54,014 bases of DNA from Dinochytrium kinnereticum (taxonomy: Eukaryota > Chytridiomycota > Chytridiomycetes > Chytridiales > Chytridiaceae), in assembly GCA_027604005.1 (NCBI GenBank), contig JADGJT010000119.1:1-54014 (forward strand), written 5' to 3'. The notes beneath the pieces are model-generated. The model made no database searches. It was not told where the DNA came from and saw only the letters and a list, made by a program, of their open reading frames with translations. Each line of letters starts with the position of its first letter. Position 1 is the first letter of the stretch. Shown piece after piece: positions 13,801 to 24,772 of the stretch. A program made the translations under genes and the position numbers.

Positions 13801-14466
13801 AAGAAAATCGGAGGAGGAGGAGTCAGCTACTTGCCAGGCGGAGGAGGCGGCGGGAATAGTAATGTGACCTCTACCGTCGGAGCAAATGGATCTAGAGTGA
13901 TGCCTATGAAACGATGGGGAGTCTATGGGAATACTGGGGCAGGAAATGCTGTGGGGCAGGTATCAGGGAACTATGGATTCTCTGTCGCGTCACATAAAGA
14001 TGGCCGGAAGTCGCCACCTAATTTAGGTGTGGTGGGTCTTAATAATGGTGGGGTTGGGACTGGAAAGGAAAATCATGGAACGCATCATAATGGTGGGAAC
14101 AATGGCAAACTCCCTAGCCTTCATTTCGCTCCTCATGGGAGTCAAATAGGTGGAGCTGGGAATATGGGAGGGATGGTGGTTGTTAATGGTGGGAATTTGC
14201 CTTCGCTTTACAACAGTCACAACAATTATAATGCATCGAATGCTGAAAGATCAAGGAATAAGCCCGGGAACTTTGAGAAGGTAATTATTATATAATATGT
14301 TAAGATGAATAGCAGTTAATATTCACTCTTTTATTAGGATAACAACATAATGTTCCCATCGCTTAATGAAAAACAACCCACCAAGCATATGGCTAATCAG
14401 GCTCATTCTTCAACCACTGTATTGCCATCTTTAAGAAGGAATCCGAACGTGGCTATGATGCGGTAG
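10882..14466 (+). CDS. MOK: MOK-family protein kinase with long low-complexity C-terminal tail
   Basis: Exons 10882-10930, 11003-11117, 11172-11261, 11313-11462, 11528-11857, 11919-12050, 12119-12284, 12361-14280 and 14338-14466 give about 1026 residues. Kinase domain at about 17-303: LGEGTFSEV, FAMKRF, HRDIKPENIL, RWYRSPECLL and MDVWSVGCV. The activation region is characteristic of MOK rather than MAK: ADLGSCRG, then SKQPYTEYIATRWYR with a TEY dual-phosphorylation site. DLG replaces the usual DFG. Family knowledge: MOK/MAK/ICK kinases control cilium length and transport, which fits a zoosporic fungus. The tail (about 304-1026) is first Gln/Pro-rich, then Gly/Asn-rich, and mostly one 1920-nt exon. 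First exon choice: donor GTACGG at 10931 with a CTGAC branch-like site before the AG at 11002. An alternative start at 10898 with acceptor 10977 is also open. Confidence 0.88.
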
Positions 14467-15240
14467 TTGCTTTGACCACTAGTGTCTTTAAGATGTACGA
14501 TATCTGTACTCGAATTTATCCTTCTCTTTAGTTGTGCTAAAAAAGGTCAATTGCCGAGGAGCCGGAGTGCGAGACTCTTAGTTCTTGTTACTATTAATGT
14601 GCTCTGCGGCCCAAGTCGTTGGTCTCAGCATCCTTTCATTCCGATATTCTCGTTTTCATATTCTCTACTTTACGTTCTCTTTTCTTCTTCTGTTTTCTCG
14701 TATTTTTTCTTTTCGTTTTTCGCAATGTTCCAATATTCGGTTCGCTTCCCTTTTTTTTGCAATCAATCCTTGTATCTGTTTGTTTTTAACATAATACCCT
14801 AACCTTTCGAGGGATGAGTTTCATTTGCAATGGCCTACTCTGAAAGAATTTCTCTTTACCAGGATGAAGAGTCTTTTTTGGTCCATCTTTGTTATGTGCT
14901 GCTCGCCCCTCTCATATTTTTTTTAAACACTATCTTATGCTGTATTAGTACCTCTTTGTAAATAATACCAAATAGAATAGTCTGAAAATTCTTCTAAAGA
15001 AGGCACGTAATAAGAAATGTGAGCTGTAATTTAATATTTGAACAAATATAAACAATTTTGTCTCAGATCGCTGGCCAATAAAGTATGCCCAGAATATAAC
15101 GAGAGGAAGGAAAAAAAAGAGAAAAAAGAAGTGCGGCTTAGACAGTATTGAAAACAATGCAAGTGTAATGAGCGGGCACTATATGAAACAAAGCAGATAG
15201 GGATACAGGAAAAACATGCGAAAGGGGTTCATCAAAAGCC
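14467..15240. other. Convergent 3' region, 774 bp
   Basis: Between the stop codons of the MOK kinase (plus) and a DUF4436-like gene (minus). T-rich on the plus strand at about 14640-14780, AT-rich around 14900-15050. ORFs here are low-complexity translations of the T-rich strand. Likely holds both 3' UTRs. Confidence 0.6.
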
Positions 15241-17377
15241 TCAGGACTTCTTCGAATCTCTCTCTGCCGTCCCTCCATAAGCACCATAAATAGACGAGAG
15301 CGCATCATCGTTACTTCTGGAGATGCGTGAAGGCTCAATAGAAGAAGGAGGAGAATCAAGGTCATCTTTTCGAATCCCCGTCCTGATAGAAGCTGTAGAT
15401 AATGAATGCGGCACCCTTGTGTCAGTACTATATGCATTGTAGATGCTCGAGAGAGAATCACCATGAAGGAACGATTTGGGCCGGGAAAGATTTTGATCCA
15501 CCGATGAACTCCCTAACGACGGCTCATCTTTCAAAGATATCTCTACAGCATCATCTCCCAACCCATAACCATCCGGCCTTGACCTCCCAATAAGCTTTAT
15601 CGTTTCTTCTTCGGTGGCTTCCTCTAGAGCAGCATCACTGTAGGATGAGTACGAAGATGATGACGAACTATCGCGTTGACTTGGAGGCAGATTTAACAAT
15701 CCAACCTCGGCATCGTTGATTTTGTCACCGCTTTTAAAGGGATTCGGGGATTGCAAGTTCTTTGCCTTTTCCGCGATAGACTTCTTCTCTTTCGTGTACT
15801 TGATGATATAGTTGATATAAAGAAGGGATACTTAAATGTGTTTTAGAGCGATAGAACATAACGGGTTAAGAGCAATAGGAAATAACGAATGCAGGGATGG
15901 TAAAAAACGAACAATAGGAAACGAATTAGATAAGACTATTGAGCAATTACCCGATATTGTAGCAATTGAAACTGTCCAGAACAGAGCAACAACATCTGCG
16001 AGGCAACCAATTGGAGGAATATTAGGTTGAGAATTCCTCAACGAAGGCAGAGCGAAACTGTGGTATTCGTAGGTAATGAAAGAAAGTTAGGGCTCAATCC
16101 TTTAGATACCGGAAAATTGGACGTAATAGCCTTAGTAAACGCTTACATTAATCCAGTTGTTAACCCAAGAGTTGGAGGCTCGACTTTGCGATCACGAAGC
16201 CATAGAGTTGTGGACAAAGTAAGAGAAAGAAGTGATAAAGTCCACATAATGGAGATAACCATCATTGAAAAGAACTATGTGCGGAATAAAAAAATCAGAA
16301 TAAATGCGGGATTAATGGACCATATACAACTTTAAAGTTTAAGCAAAAAAACAAAAACAAAACAAAAACAAAACAAACCTTTGTAGTGATGGATCTCGTA
16401 ACTGCAATTTTGACCAACACATTCTTGCCGTCTTGTCCGTATTGCTTCATAACTGGAACGTCTACCGAATAACTGCATCCCATCGGGAAATATTTTAACA
16501 TTTTGTCGATGCAAATAAAACTTACGAGAGCAGAGCCGCCTCCATCCCGATTCCTATAGGCAGCTTAATAGTTGCATTTGTCCTCGATTCAAAATATGTG
16601 CCGTAAACAATCAAGTTATTACTCTCGAATTTATCGAATGGGTACTGATTAAGGTCTTACCAGGCAAAAAGCAAAAAAATAGAGAAAAAAAGGGTTAGAT
16701 TCGTCATTATCAGGGCTGTATGCTTTGTACAAACCTCCACTTCCAAAGCTAAGCGTAAGGTTTTGACTTGGCATGACTTCTCCCGGATTGAAAGTCATCA
16801 CTCGGTTGTCTATGTAAAATAAGAACACTGTGTTGGGCGAAAACTGTCTCCTTCACATGAATACACTTACCAACAGTTAGACTCATCGCAGCCCTGATAG
16901 GGTAGAAGTTTCCAAACTGGTTTGAAACATTAAAATCCCCTACCAAGTCACCTTCACAGTCACATTAGATTCAAGAGATGATGGCAAGTATAAAATGAAA
17001 AACTACACCATACCACATGGAATGAAGGCCAGATTCATTCTAAACTGTTTCTTTGAGAGATCAATCAGATTGACCGATCCCATTATAAGCAGAATGTTGT
17101 GTGAAGCGCAGAGGAGGCATGACTCATCATTCTGGCAAACTTTCTCGGGTTCCATCGGAAGGGTCGCGCGCTCTGCACTGTTGCTGGAAGTAAAGAACTT
17201 TTGGGAGTGCTTAAACTTTCCCTAGATACAATGGCTTAGAGGGAGGGATGGATGGGAGGGAGGCAATTGTTAACAAACCTGCTTGAAGTTGAGGACGCCA
17301 ACGGTGACGGCGGCAGCGGCAAGCAGCAGCAGAGCAATGACGCTGAGGATGATCTTGATGCGCTTCGACTTCTTCAT
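15241..17377 (-). CDS. DUF4436-like membrane protein, paralog A (long acidic tail)
   Basis: Minus-strand exons in order: 17377-17279, 17221-17014, 16939-16871, 16809-16735, 16655-16526, 16472-16379, 16274-16147, 16057-15951 and 15830-15241, all in phase, 499 residues. An N-terminal signal-anchor (MKKSKRIKIILSVIALLLL) is followed by an extracytoplasmic region with the block DLNQYPFDKFES. Three C-terminal hydrophobic segments then follow: FFSMMVISIMWTLSLL, ADVVALFWTVSIATIS and VSLLYINYIIKY. The signature LPSLRNSQPNIPPIGC before the penultimate segment is what suggests DUF4436. Function is unknown in this family. Unlike the other three copies, this one ends in a tail of about 190 residues rich in Ser and acidic residues. 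It is divergent from paralog B, 324 bp between starts. DUF4436 membership is from memory of the motif and needs a profile search. Confidence 0.75.
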
Positions 17378-17701
17378 CGCTGCAACAGTTGTGATTCTGA
17401 TGGCGGAGTGAGGAAGGGTTGGGAAGAGTACTTGAATTTCAGAATGCTACAGACACGCCCTGTGGCACAATTGTTTGCAAGTTCTAAGTTCAGCCTCTCA
17501 AACAAGGCAACACATTATTATTTGCATTGCCGTTCATAGTGGTGGCCATCTGCCCAGCCACTGACCCCTTCATTCATTCACTGCATCCTCCTCCTCCCGT
17601 CCGCTCATCTCCACCGACGCTCATCACACCATCAAGCGTGGTACTGCGCATCTGCATCCCATTCATTCGCAAACAAGCACGAGCATCTGTTCTTTGCCAC
17701 C
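17378..17701. promoter_or_regulatory. Shared intergenic region of divergent DUF4436-like pair
   Basis: The 324 bp between two divergent start codons must hold both promoters. It is pyrimidine-rich on the plus strand at about 17555-17640. No TATA element at a fixed distance from either start can be claimed. Confidence 0.5.
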
Positions 17702-19272
17702 ATGACGCAGAAAAAGAGGATAATGACTTGGTCCGTGTTTGCCGCAGGGAGCTTTGTAATGCTCATCACAGTCGTCGTCGTCGGTTACCTTAACTTCAGA
17801 GAGGTACGCTTTCCTTTTCAAAAATCGTCCGGATTTTGGATGCCTTTCGTCACTAGGAATATGAGGACTCATGATGGTGATTTATTTGATCACAGGCATC
17901 TCTCAAGGGATCTAGATTTAAGACAACGTATAACGACCAAACGGCATTTCCCAGTGCCATCATAAATGAAAAACTGGCAAATAGCGACCTTTTCAGTGAT
18001 GTCTGCAAAAAGAACAGCTTTATTGTGAGACCAACCACACGTTCTTTCCTTGACCAATAATTAGGGGATCACCATGTCGCCGTCATTGGTGGACCCGCTT
18101 TCAAATACGTTCAAGGTCCGACTGGATTTTAATCCATGTGGCGATTTCATCTCCTCTCAATTCATTGACAACAACAACTTCTTATTATCAACGGATGCTA
18201 CTATTGTTGTCGGTGGGTGAACTCATGCACATTTCCTCTTGCTATACCCAAAAACCTTTTGACTTGTTTTATATTTCACCAATCTTGCATAACCTTTTCT
18301 CAGATACTGTGCAGTACAAGTTCAAAAAAGAACAGCCCATGCCCACAATTGAGACTTCTTTAACTTTCCAAAGTGGAGGTATTTCAACAGATATTCTAGA
18401 GCATGTTATAGCTGTGATTTAATACTTCCTTTCTTTTCTTGACAGACATCAACAGTTATCCTTTTGAAATATATACGACACCTATTTTTTATATCTCAGG
18501 GATTTTCAACAATACCAATTCTAGAAACCCTGATCCGAAGGCAATTCTTCCGCTTCAACTCAATGTTACTGGATACTTACTCACGTTTGTATATCCGACG
18601 TCAAATCTTTTCATTATCTTATGCTTCTGCTTTAGTCCTAATCAATAATCTATTTTCCCTGGTTTACGTCTCTTGTTTTGTTTTTGCTCATTCCAAATTT
18701 ACAAAACCCACGCTAAATTAACTTCACAATGGACTGCACAGCTACACGATAGACTTCCCAGTGGTTTCCGACGTATCAGATAACCGAGGCGCCGTCCTTG
18801 AATTTCAGTTTAAAGTTTCCCGATCAGCAACAACGATATTCTTTTCTATTATGATTATGACCATTATGTGGGTCCTCTCGATACTGTCTATTTCCTTGGT
18901 CGTTACGTTATGGTCAAGAGATAGGAAGGTGGAGCCCCCCACCATCGGTTTCACGATTTCGTTGCTGTGAGTCTGAACCGTTTTCATGATACCCCGTGGT
19001 TGCTCTATGAAGTGCTGATAAGAATTGGTCTTTTTTTCATAGATTTGCCTTGCCAGCCATTCGGAACACGCAGCCTGGAGCTCCTCCAATTGGATGCACT
19101 GCTGACGTTGTTTCCTTTTTCTGGGCCATTATGCTCACCTCGACTTCAGGTACATTGCGAATTTCTCATTATCTCCTCTACATACTGCTAACCGAATGTC
19201 CACGGCATTTTCCTAGCTGGACTTTTATTTCTTAATTACATCGTTAAGTACAAGAAAGAGAAAAAGGCCTAG
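17702..19272 (+). CDS. DUF4436-like membrane protein, paralog B
   Basis: Exons 17702-17803, 17896-18024, 18065-18212, 18304-18378, 18446-18584, 18742-18966, 19043-19149 and 19217-19272, in phase, 326 residues. Same plan as paralog A: N-terminal membrane anchor (FVMLITVVVVGYLNF), extracytoplasmic region with DINSYPFEIYTTP, then FFSIMIMTIMWVLSIL, the signature LPAIRNTQPGAPPIGC with FFWAIMLTSTS, and LLFLNYIVKYKKEKKA at the end. It lacks the phase-0 intron before FFSIM and the phase-1 intron at the PCGDF site that the other three copies have, and instead has an intron of only 40 nt at 18025-18064. Compact C-terminus with no acidic tail. Role unknown; membrane location is inferred from the hydrophobic segments. 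Confidence 0.78.
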
Positions 19273-19369
19273 ACATCTCCATTTCCGCATGTCCATCACT
19301 CACTCAATATATTATTTAACTCAAATACCTCAAATGCAAACCGATCTTACTTATTAATACCACATAATG

Positions 19370-19546
19370 ATGTATGAAATAACAATTGAATATATTGGAG
19401 TGGATGAAGATGATGTTTCTTCCAATGAAGAAACCCTCTCTGAGGATTGGAATCCTCTTGCGGCGGCGGACGAGGCAGATATTGAAATGGGGGAAGGGAG
19501 TGACTCTGACATCCCCCCTGAGGATGCATTTGACATTGTTCTGTGA
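19370..19546 (+). CDS. Small acidic ORF, 58 aa (doubtful)
   Basis: An ATG-to-stop frame downstream of DUF4436-like paralog B and upstream of the P450. The product is strongly acidic and non-repetitive (for example GVDEDDVSSNEETLSEDW and EGSDSDIPPEDAFDIVL). It resembles the kind of cytosolic tail found on paralog A but is out of frame with paralog B and no splice pair joins them. It could be a tail exon left behind, a small gene, or chance. No family is recognised. Confidence 0.25.
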   Translation: MYEITIEYIGVDEDDVSSNEETLSEDWNPLAAADEADIEMGEGSDSDIPPEDAFDIVL

Positions 19547-19756
19547 TGGTTCTTTTTTCATGCTTTTAGTTTTCTCTCTTTGTTTGATCCCGTTTGTTCT
19601 TGTTTAGTTCAGTTGTTTTTTGCAAAGGGATCGTTGGGTTGGTTATCTGAACGGATGACATCCCAGCGTTTGGGAAGTAACATTCCTGAGGGGGGGTCAC
19701 ACCTCCTTCTATACTATTATTATTTTTCACACTTTATCAATTCAGAATCACCAGTA

Positions 19757-21648
19757 ATGACGACAAGCATCAAAATCATTGGTGTGATTCTTGTCGCGAT
19801 CGGTGCATCCCGGCTGCTGCTTCAGGCGAGAGCTAAACGGAGCGACGATGAGATTCCCATTCTGGACCTCTGGGAGATCATCTTTGAGATGATCCGGACA
19901 GGGAAAACCGAGTTTTATACCATCGTGAGCGATAAGGTCCTTGGGAGACTGGAGAGAAGATCCAGAGGACTTCTCGGATTCGGGCGCCCCGAAGATGAGG
20001 CAGAGGTGGTTCGCCGACGGCAGAAACTTGTCGAGGCCAATATAGTTCGCCTCACCATGTTCCCTTTCCTTCCGAACAACATATTCATATTCAAGAACCC
20101 TGCAGGGGCAAAGTTATTTCACAACCAGAAAGAGTTCAGCTTTCTAGAAGGATATGCTGAGCTTGTGAAAAGAGTATGTGATGGTTTCTCACCGTTGCTT
20201 AAATTGAAGCAAGACTTTTCTTGTTCTAACCATTCTTATCTCACTGCTAGGTCTGGCCGCCTGAGGTTCACCTTTGGAGCATGAACTATGACCTCGTTAC
20301 GCCCCTTGCCCGCACCCTTAGAAACGACTCACTTGAACGATACGCAGGCTCATATGTGATTCCCGAGACCCTTCGATTTATCCGGAGGCAGGAACAGGCA
20401 GCCCTCAAAACTGATACCGGAGCTACGCATGGGACAGTTACTGATGCGATGGAGTCATTCTACGATCTTGTAACTCATTCAGCCATCAGATCTTTCTGTG
20501 GACATACCCTGTCGATGAGCCCCAAATCAGCCGAGCGTTTGGAGGAGCTCTGCAGGCTTGTGTACCTCTCCGATGCTGAGAACATGGCGAAGGAAAATCC
20601 TCTCCAGGTCATGTTCCCTTGGTTCCCACCTTTTTCCAGGAAGCGGGATGCCATTTTCAACGCATTTAAAGCGCTCATTGGCGAGATCGTAGCTGACTAT
20701 GTTGCTTTTCCCGAAAATGTCGCCATTCTCAACCTTGAGGGAAAGGAAAGGGAAGAGTTTAAAGATCGTGACTTTATGGAAAGCATGATAATCATGGCCT
20801 GGGATCGTGAGAAGCAGGAGGTGAACGTGTCTAGGGTCTTTGGTTGTATCTATTCCATCATCTTTGCTGCGGTTTCGAATCAGTACGTCACAACCGTTCT
20901 CTTCCTCCTTTACGTTCATTTCAACCCGGATTACCGACGCGTGGTTATTTCTGAGCTTCAGGGCCTCACTGATTACATCAGGAAAAATGATATTATTCCG
21001 CCAATTGAGGAAGAAGTTGAAGCAACAGTTACATCAAGTGGCGAGAAGTCTATTCCTATTGCGGTCTTTGATAATATGCCATTTCTTGAGGCCGGCGTTC
21101 TGGAGACCCTTCGCCTCTCCCTGAATAATATTCTTCCAAGGAAGGTAACCTCGGACGTTAAACTGGCGAACGGTGAAGTCATCAAGAAGGGCCTTATGAC
21201 ATTTTCTGCACAGGGCGCATGCCAATTATCCGAGGAATTCCACCCAGACCCAGTCACGTTCGATCCCCGTCGATTCCTTCGCAACATGAAGTCTAACGTC
21301 CCGGCCCTTGCTTCCGACATTACATCCTCGGAATTCTACTCCAAGATTCAGTCCGGGTCTCTCATGGATGAGGACGGTGGGGTATCTCGCTTTCGTTGCC
21401 TTAGCTCCGTCCAAGCGGCTGCCACTGGCGGGTTTACATCATTTGGAATGGGAAGACACCCTTGCACTGGCGCTAAGTTTGCAATGCTTCAGATTAAGAT
21501 GTTTTCAGCGTTGATATTGGGATGCTGGGATATCGATTTTCCTGACTCGAAAGACATGAGCGACGTAAAAGTTCAGTTTGTAGGGGTCGCCAGACCCACC
21601 AAAGCGGTGAAGTTGACCTTTGTGAGGAGGAAAGATTCTCTTCTTTAG
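19757..21648 (+). CDS. Cytochrome P450 with non-canonical I-helix
   Basis: Two exons (19757-20173, 20251-21648) encode 604 residues, about 100 longer than a typical P450. N-terminal signal-anchor: IIGVILVAIGASRLLL, implying ER membrane. K-helix ExxR is VLETLRLSLNN at about 424. The PERF-like element is FDPRRFL. The heme loop is FGMGRHPCTGAKFAM, with Cys near 544. The I-helix that normally reads AGxDT is FAAVSNQYVTT near 344, so the acid and alcohol residues that relay protons to dioxygen are replaced by Ser and Asn. This resembles the CYP7/CYP8-like arrangement. An insertion of about 50 residues sits between the PERF element and the heme loop. Substrate unknown. It lies 65 bp upstream of the Prp38 start and next to DUF4436-like genes, with no visible biosynthetic cluster. 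Confidence 0.9.
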
Positions 21649-21713
21649 TCCAAAAACATAATATATGTATGTAGTTTTTAAAAAAAACCAAAAACATTTT
21701 GCATCCAACCAGG

Positions 21714-23732
21714 ATGGCAGTTGGTGGGTTCGTTTCCTGTTTCCACAGGCGGTTCTATTTCACAGAGTGAATCAACAACCACACTTCTAACCGTCATGAT
21801 GCTTTCGTTAGTCGGAGATGTGACGGCCGTCCATGGCATGAATCCACAGTTTCTTATTGAAAAGATTGTAAGGACTAGAATCTACGATGCTCTGTACTGG
21901 AAGGAACACTGCTTTGCACTCACTGGTTAGTACTCCTTTGACTTCAACCAGATGATGATAAGAACCGATCCACATGAGTAAGATTTCGTATCGTTTTAAC
22001 CCACAACTTCGTGAATAGCTGAATCCATCATCGAAAAGGCAGTTGCTCTGGACCATGTTGGCGGATGCTTTGGAAACCAACGACCAACAGACTTCCTATG
22101 CCTTCTCCTTAAGATGCTTCAGCTCCAGCCCGAAAAGCCAATCGTGAGGCTGTACCTAATGAATGAGGAGCATAAGTACCTTACAGCATTATCAGCGCTG
22201 TATTTGCGCCTTACTTTCACCTCACTCGAGTGCTATACACATCTGGAACCGCTGTTGCTGGACAAGAGAAAGCTACGTTTTAGAAATCCTGGTACGTATA
22301 ATGCCCGTGTTCTGCTTTTCCCTTACATTACCGCTGATCTTCTCAAATGCAAGATGGCAGCTATACGTTAACATACATGGACGAATTTGCGGACAATCTC
22401 CTTCGTCAAGAACGCGTTTGTGATATCATTCTTCCCCACATCAATAAACGATCCATGCACGTTGATCTTAAGGAACTGGAAATCCGAGTTAGCCCTCTGG
22501 AGGAAGACCTTGAGCTTATGGAAGAAGGCGAAGAGCCAGCCGGTGATGCTGTTGCCAAGGATGGATTGGATAATGATTCAGATGAGGAAAAGAAAGAAGA
22601 AGATGAGGTCAAGGTACAGATGGATGTGGATGATGATGATCGGCCAGTCCGATGGCGGCGAGATGAGGAAAAGGAGGACGAGGTTTGGGTGGAGAAAACT
22701 ACTGCGGCGAACACAGAAGAGGGTGAGGTTGACGGAAAAGACCAGAAGAAAGAGGATAGTCGATGTCATGATGATCAGCGGGATGGAGATAGAGACAGAA
22801 GATTTCGTGATAAAGACCGGGAGAAGAACCGGGACCGAGATAGCGAAAGAGATAGGAACAGAGATCGAGCTGTTGATCGTCGGGATAAAGGTATTTTTAT
22901 ACTATTTCTTTTTATCTGGTCGTGCTTTCTTGTATATTTACTTTGTTATCGTCGCAGGCAGGAGGTCCCGTCGAGATACAGACCATTACCGACGCCGTCG
23001 TTCACGTTCCATCTCCTCTTCCGAGTCATCCCGCAGTAGGTCTAGAGATCGTAGAAGAGGCGGGAGAGACAGAGGATCTGAACGAGACCGTAAGTGGGAG
23101 GATGAGAGGGCAAGAGATAGGGAACGGAACCGAGATAGAAATAGGGATGAAAAGGAGAGGGAGAGAGAAAAGGAGAAGGAACGGGAACGGGACCAGGAAA
23201 AGGACCTCGGAAAGAAGGAGAAGGGCAAGGAGCGAGAGGATGATGGAGGTTAGTTTTTTTCCATTTTGGGATTATCTTATTTAAAAAATCACTTTGTTGT
23301 TGTCTTCTCCGGGTTCTTTGCTCTCTAACGCGTCTTCTCTTTTGCTGCACTATCAAACACAAAGCCAAACCAAGAGCGGTCACTAGCGCCCCTCAACCAA
23401 TCGAAGGCCCCGCAATCCCCCGTACGTCAGAAGAATCCAGAAAGAAGAAGTGGTCTTCCAAGAAAGTCGACAATCTCTTCCGGAAAGCTAAGGTGCAAGA
23501 GCGTTCTTTGGACCAGATGGTTATCCAAGAGCGAGCATTGCCAGAAGGAAGGGCTTTGGGTGGAGAGACATTGTCGATTGAGGAGACCAACCAGCAGAGG
23601 ATGAAGATGGGGTTGAAACCTCTGACAATTGGTTTGAGGCCTGGGGATGCTGGATACACTGGGGACGTTTCGATGTCGATTGAGGAGACGAATAGGTTGA
23701 GAGTTAGCATGGGATTGAAACCTCTAAAATAG
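21714..23732 (+). CDS. PRP38: Pre-mRNA-splicing factor Prp38 with RS tail and two HIND-like motifs
   Basis: Exons 21714-21723, 21812-21925, 22019-22291, 22354-22890, 22958-23248 and 23365-23732 give about 530 residues. Prp38 domain at about 10-180: GMNPQFLIEKIVRTRIYD, YWKEHCFALT, HVGGCFGNQRPTDFLCLLLK and YTLTYMDEFADNLL. Known role: tri-snRNP/B-complex factor needed for spliceosome activation, nuclear. An acidic segment and an Arg/Asp/Glu/Ser-rich tail follow. The last exon ends with two copies of a SIEETNxxRxxxGLKPL motif (about 477-495 and 511-529) matching the Hub1-interaction element known from Snu66/SART1 and some Prp38 proteins. The first exon is uncertain: a 10-nt exon at 21714 (giving MAV, then V-GDVTAVHG) or a start at 21796 (MMLSLVGDV). 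Confidence 0.93.
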
Positions 23733-23996
23733 CTTGGCTGTCATCTTTCTTTGTTGGCGATCGTCTGGTTGTTACCTGATGTTTATTTATGTATAAATGA
23801 TAATAAAGAGAGGCTTGCCTGCTTTTCATGCCATCAACAACAAATATTATATGCTGGTGAGGGCCACAATGACTTGACCAGTTTTCTCCCAGCCTTAATT
23901 TGGCTGCTTTGCCACAATCACAATTCAAGCCACCCGTTCTTATAACGACGAGTCCTGCATGCTTATCCTTACCCACAACAAATCTCAACCTCAACC

Positions 23997-24470
23997 ATGC
24001 CCTACCCAGCGAAAACAAACGATCCTACCGCAGATACTATCACCACATTCCGTGGCCAATATGGATTCCTTTCCAACTTCCATCCCCACACCATTCTTCT
24101 CGATGGCATCATATACAAAACATCCGAGAACGCCAATCATGCAGCCAAGTGCTTGAACCACACAGACAAAAATGCATTCTCTGACGTTGAACCTCGCGAG
24201 GCGAAGCGAATGGCCCAAAGTGTCGATCTCCGACCAGACTGGGAAGAAGTCAAGGTTGGGGTCATGGATACGATTCTCCGGATAAAGTTTGAACCTAGAA
24301 GTGAGCTAGCATCTAAACTGGCGCGGACCTATCCCAAGGATATTGTGGAAGTTAATACTTGGGGAGATAGGTTTTGGGGGGTGTCGAAGGGAAAGGGGAA
24401 GAATCATCTTGGCAAGTTGTTGATGACAATTCGACAGGAGCTGATGGATCACGAGTTCCCGCCTGGTTGA
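23997..24470 (+). CDS. NADAR (YbiA/RibX-like) N-glycosidase domain protein
   Basis: Intronless ORF of 157 residues, the length of a stand-alone NADAR domain. Conserved blocks: TFRGQYGFLSNFHPHTI, YKTSENANHAAKC (the Glu-containing helix) and NTWGDRFWGVSKGKGKNHLGK followed by LMTIRQEL. Family knowledge: YbiA-type members cleave the N-glycosidic bond of the first damaged-prone riboflavin intermediates, and other NADAR proteins remove ADP-ribose from guanine. Which applies here cannot be read from the sequence. The ATG sits in a good context (caaccATGcc). A RibD_C/RIB7-like reductase gene lies 4.3 kb downstream, which favours the riboflavin housekeeping role as an inference. Confidence 0.9.
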   Translation: MPYPAKTNDPTADTITTFRGQYGFLSNFHPHTILLDGIIYKTSENANHAAKCLNHTDKNAFSDVEPREAKRMAQSVDLRPDWEEVKVGVMDTILRIKFEPRSELASKLARTYPKDIVEVNTWGDRFWGVSKGKGKNHLGKLLMTIRQELMDHEFPPG

Positions 24471-24772
24471 TTTATTTGCTCCTCCCTTATGCTGCAGTAA
24501 AACTGTCAACGGATCCCCAAAAAGGCACAAGCTTTATGGTAACAGATACATGCTCGAGAAAACGGTTGGAAATACATATGTATTAACAACTAACTAAAAA
24601 AACCAACAAAAACAGAAAAGAGATGGAAGTAAATCATCGAAAGAAAATGCAAGAGCATTGGAGCGGGATATAAGCATGCTAGTAGCAAGGGGAAAGGAGA
24701 AATCATCCAGATACATCACAATTGCTGCCTCGTGTGCATCGAGTGAGGTTTTATCCCTCAGAAATTATCATA
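24471..24772. other. Convergent 3' region, 302 bp
   Basis: Between the stops of the NADAR gene (plus) and DUF4436-like paralog C (minus). A-rich near 24590-24660. No ORF or structured element supported. Confidence 0.6.

Noticed and set aside
14482..15157. Phe/Ser-rich ORFs of up to 106 codons on both strands
   Set aside because: Translation of T-rich 3' sequence between convergent genes; no domain or splice support.
22406..23383. Ser/Phe-rich minus-strand ORFs opposite the Prp38 tail
   Set aside because: They are complements of the acidic and Arg/Glu repeats of Prp38.
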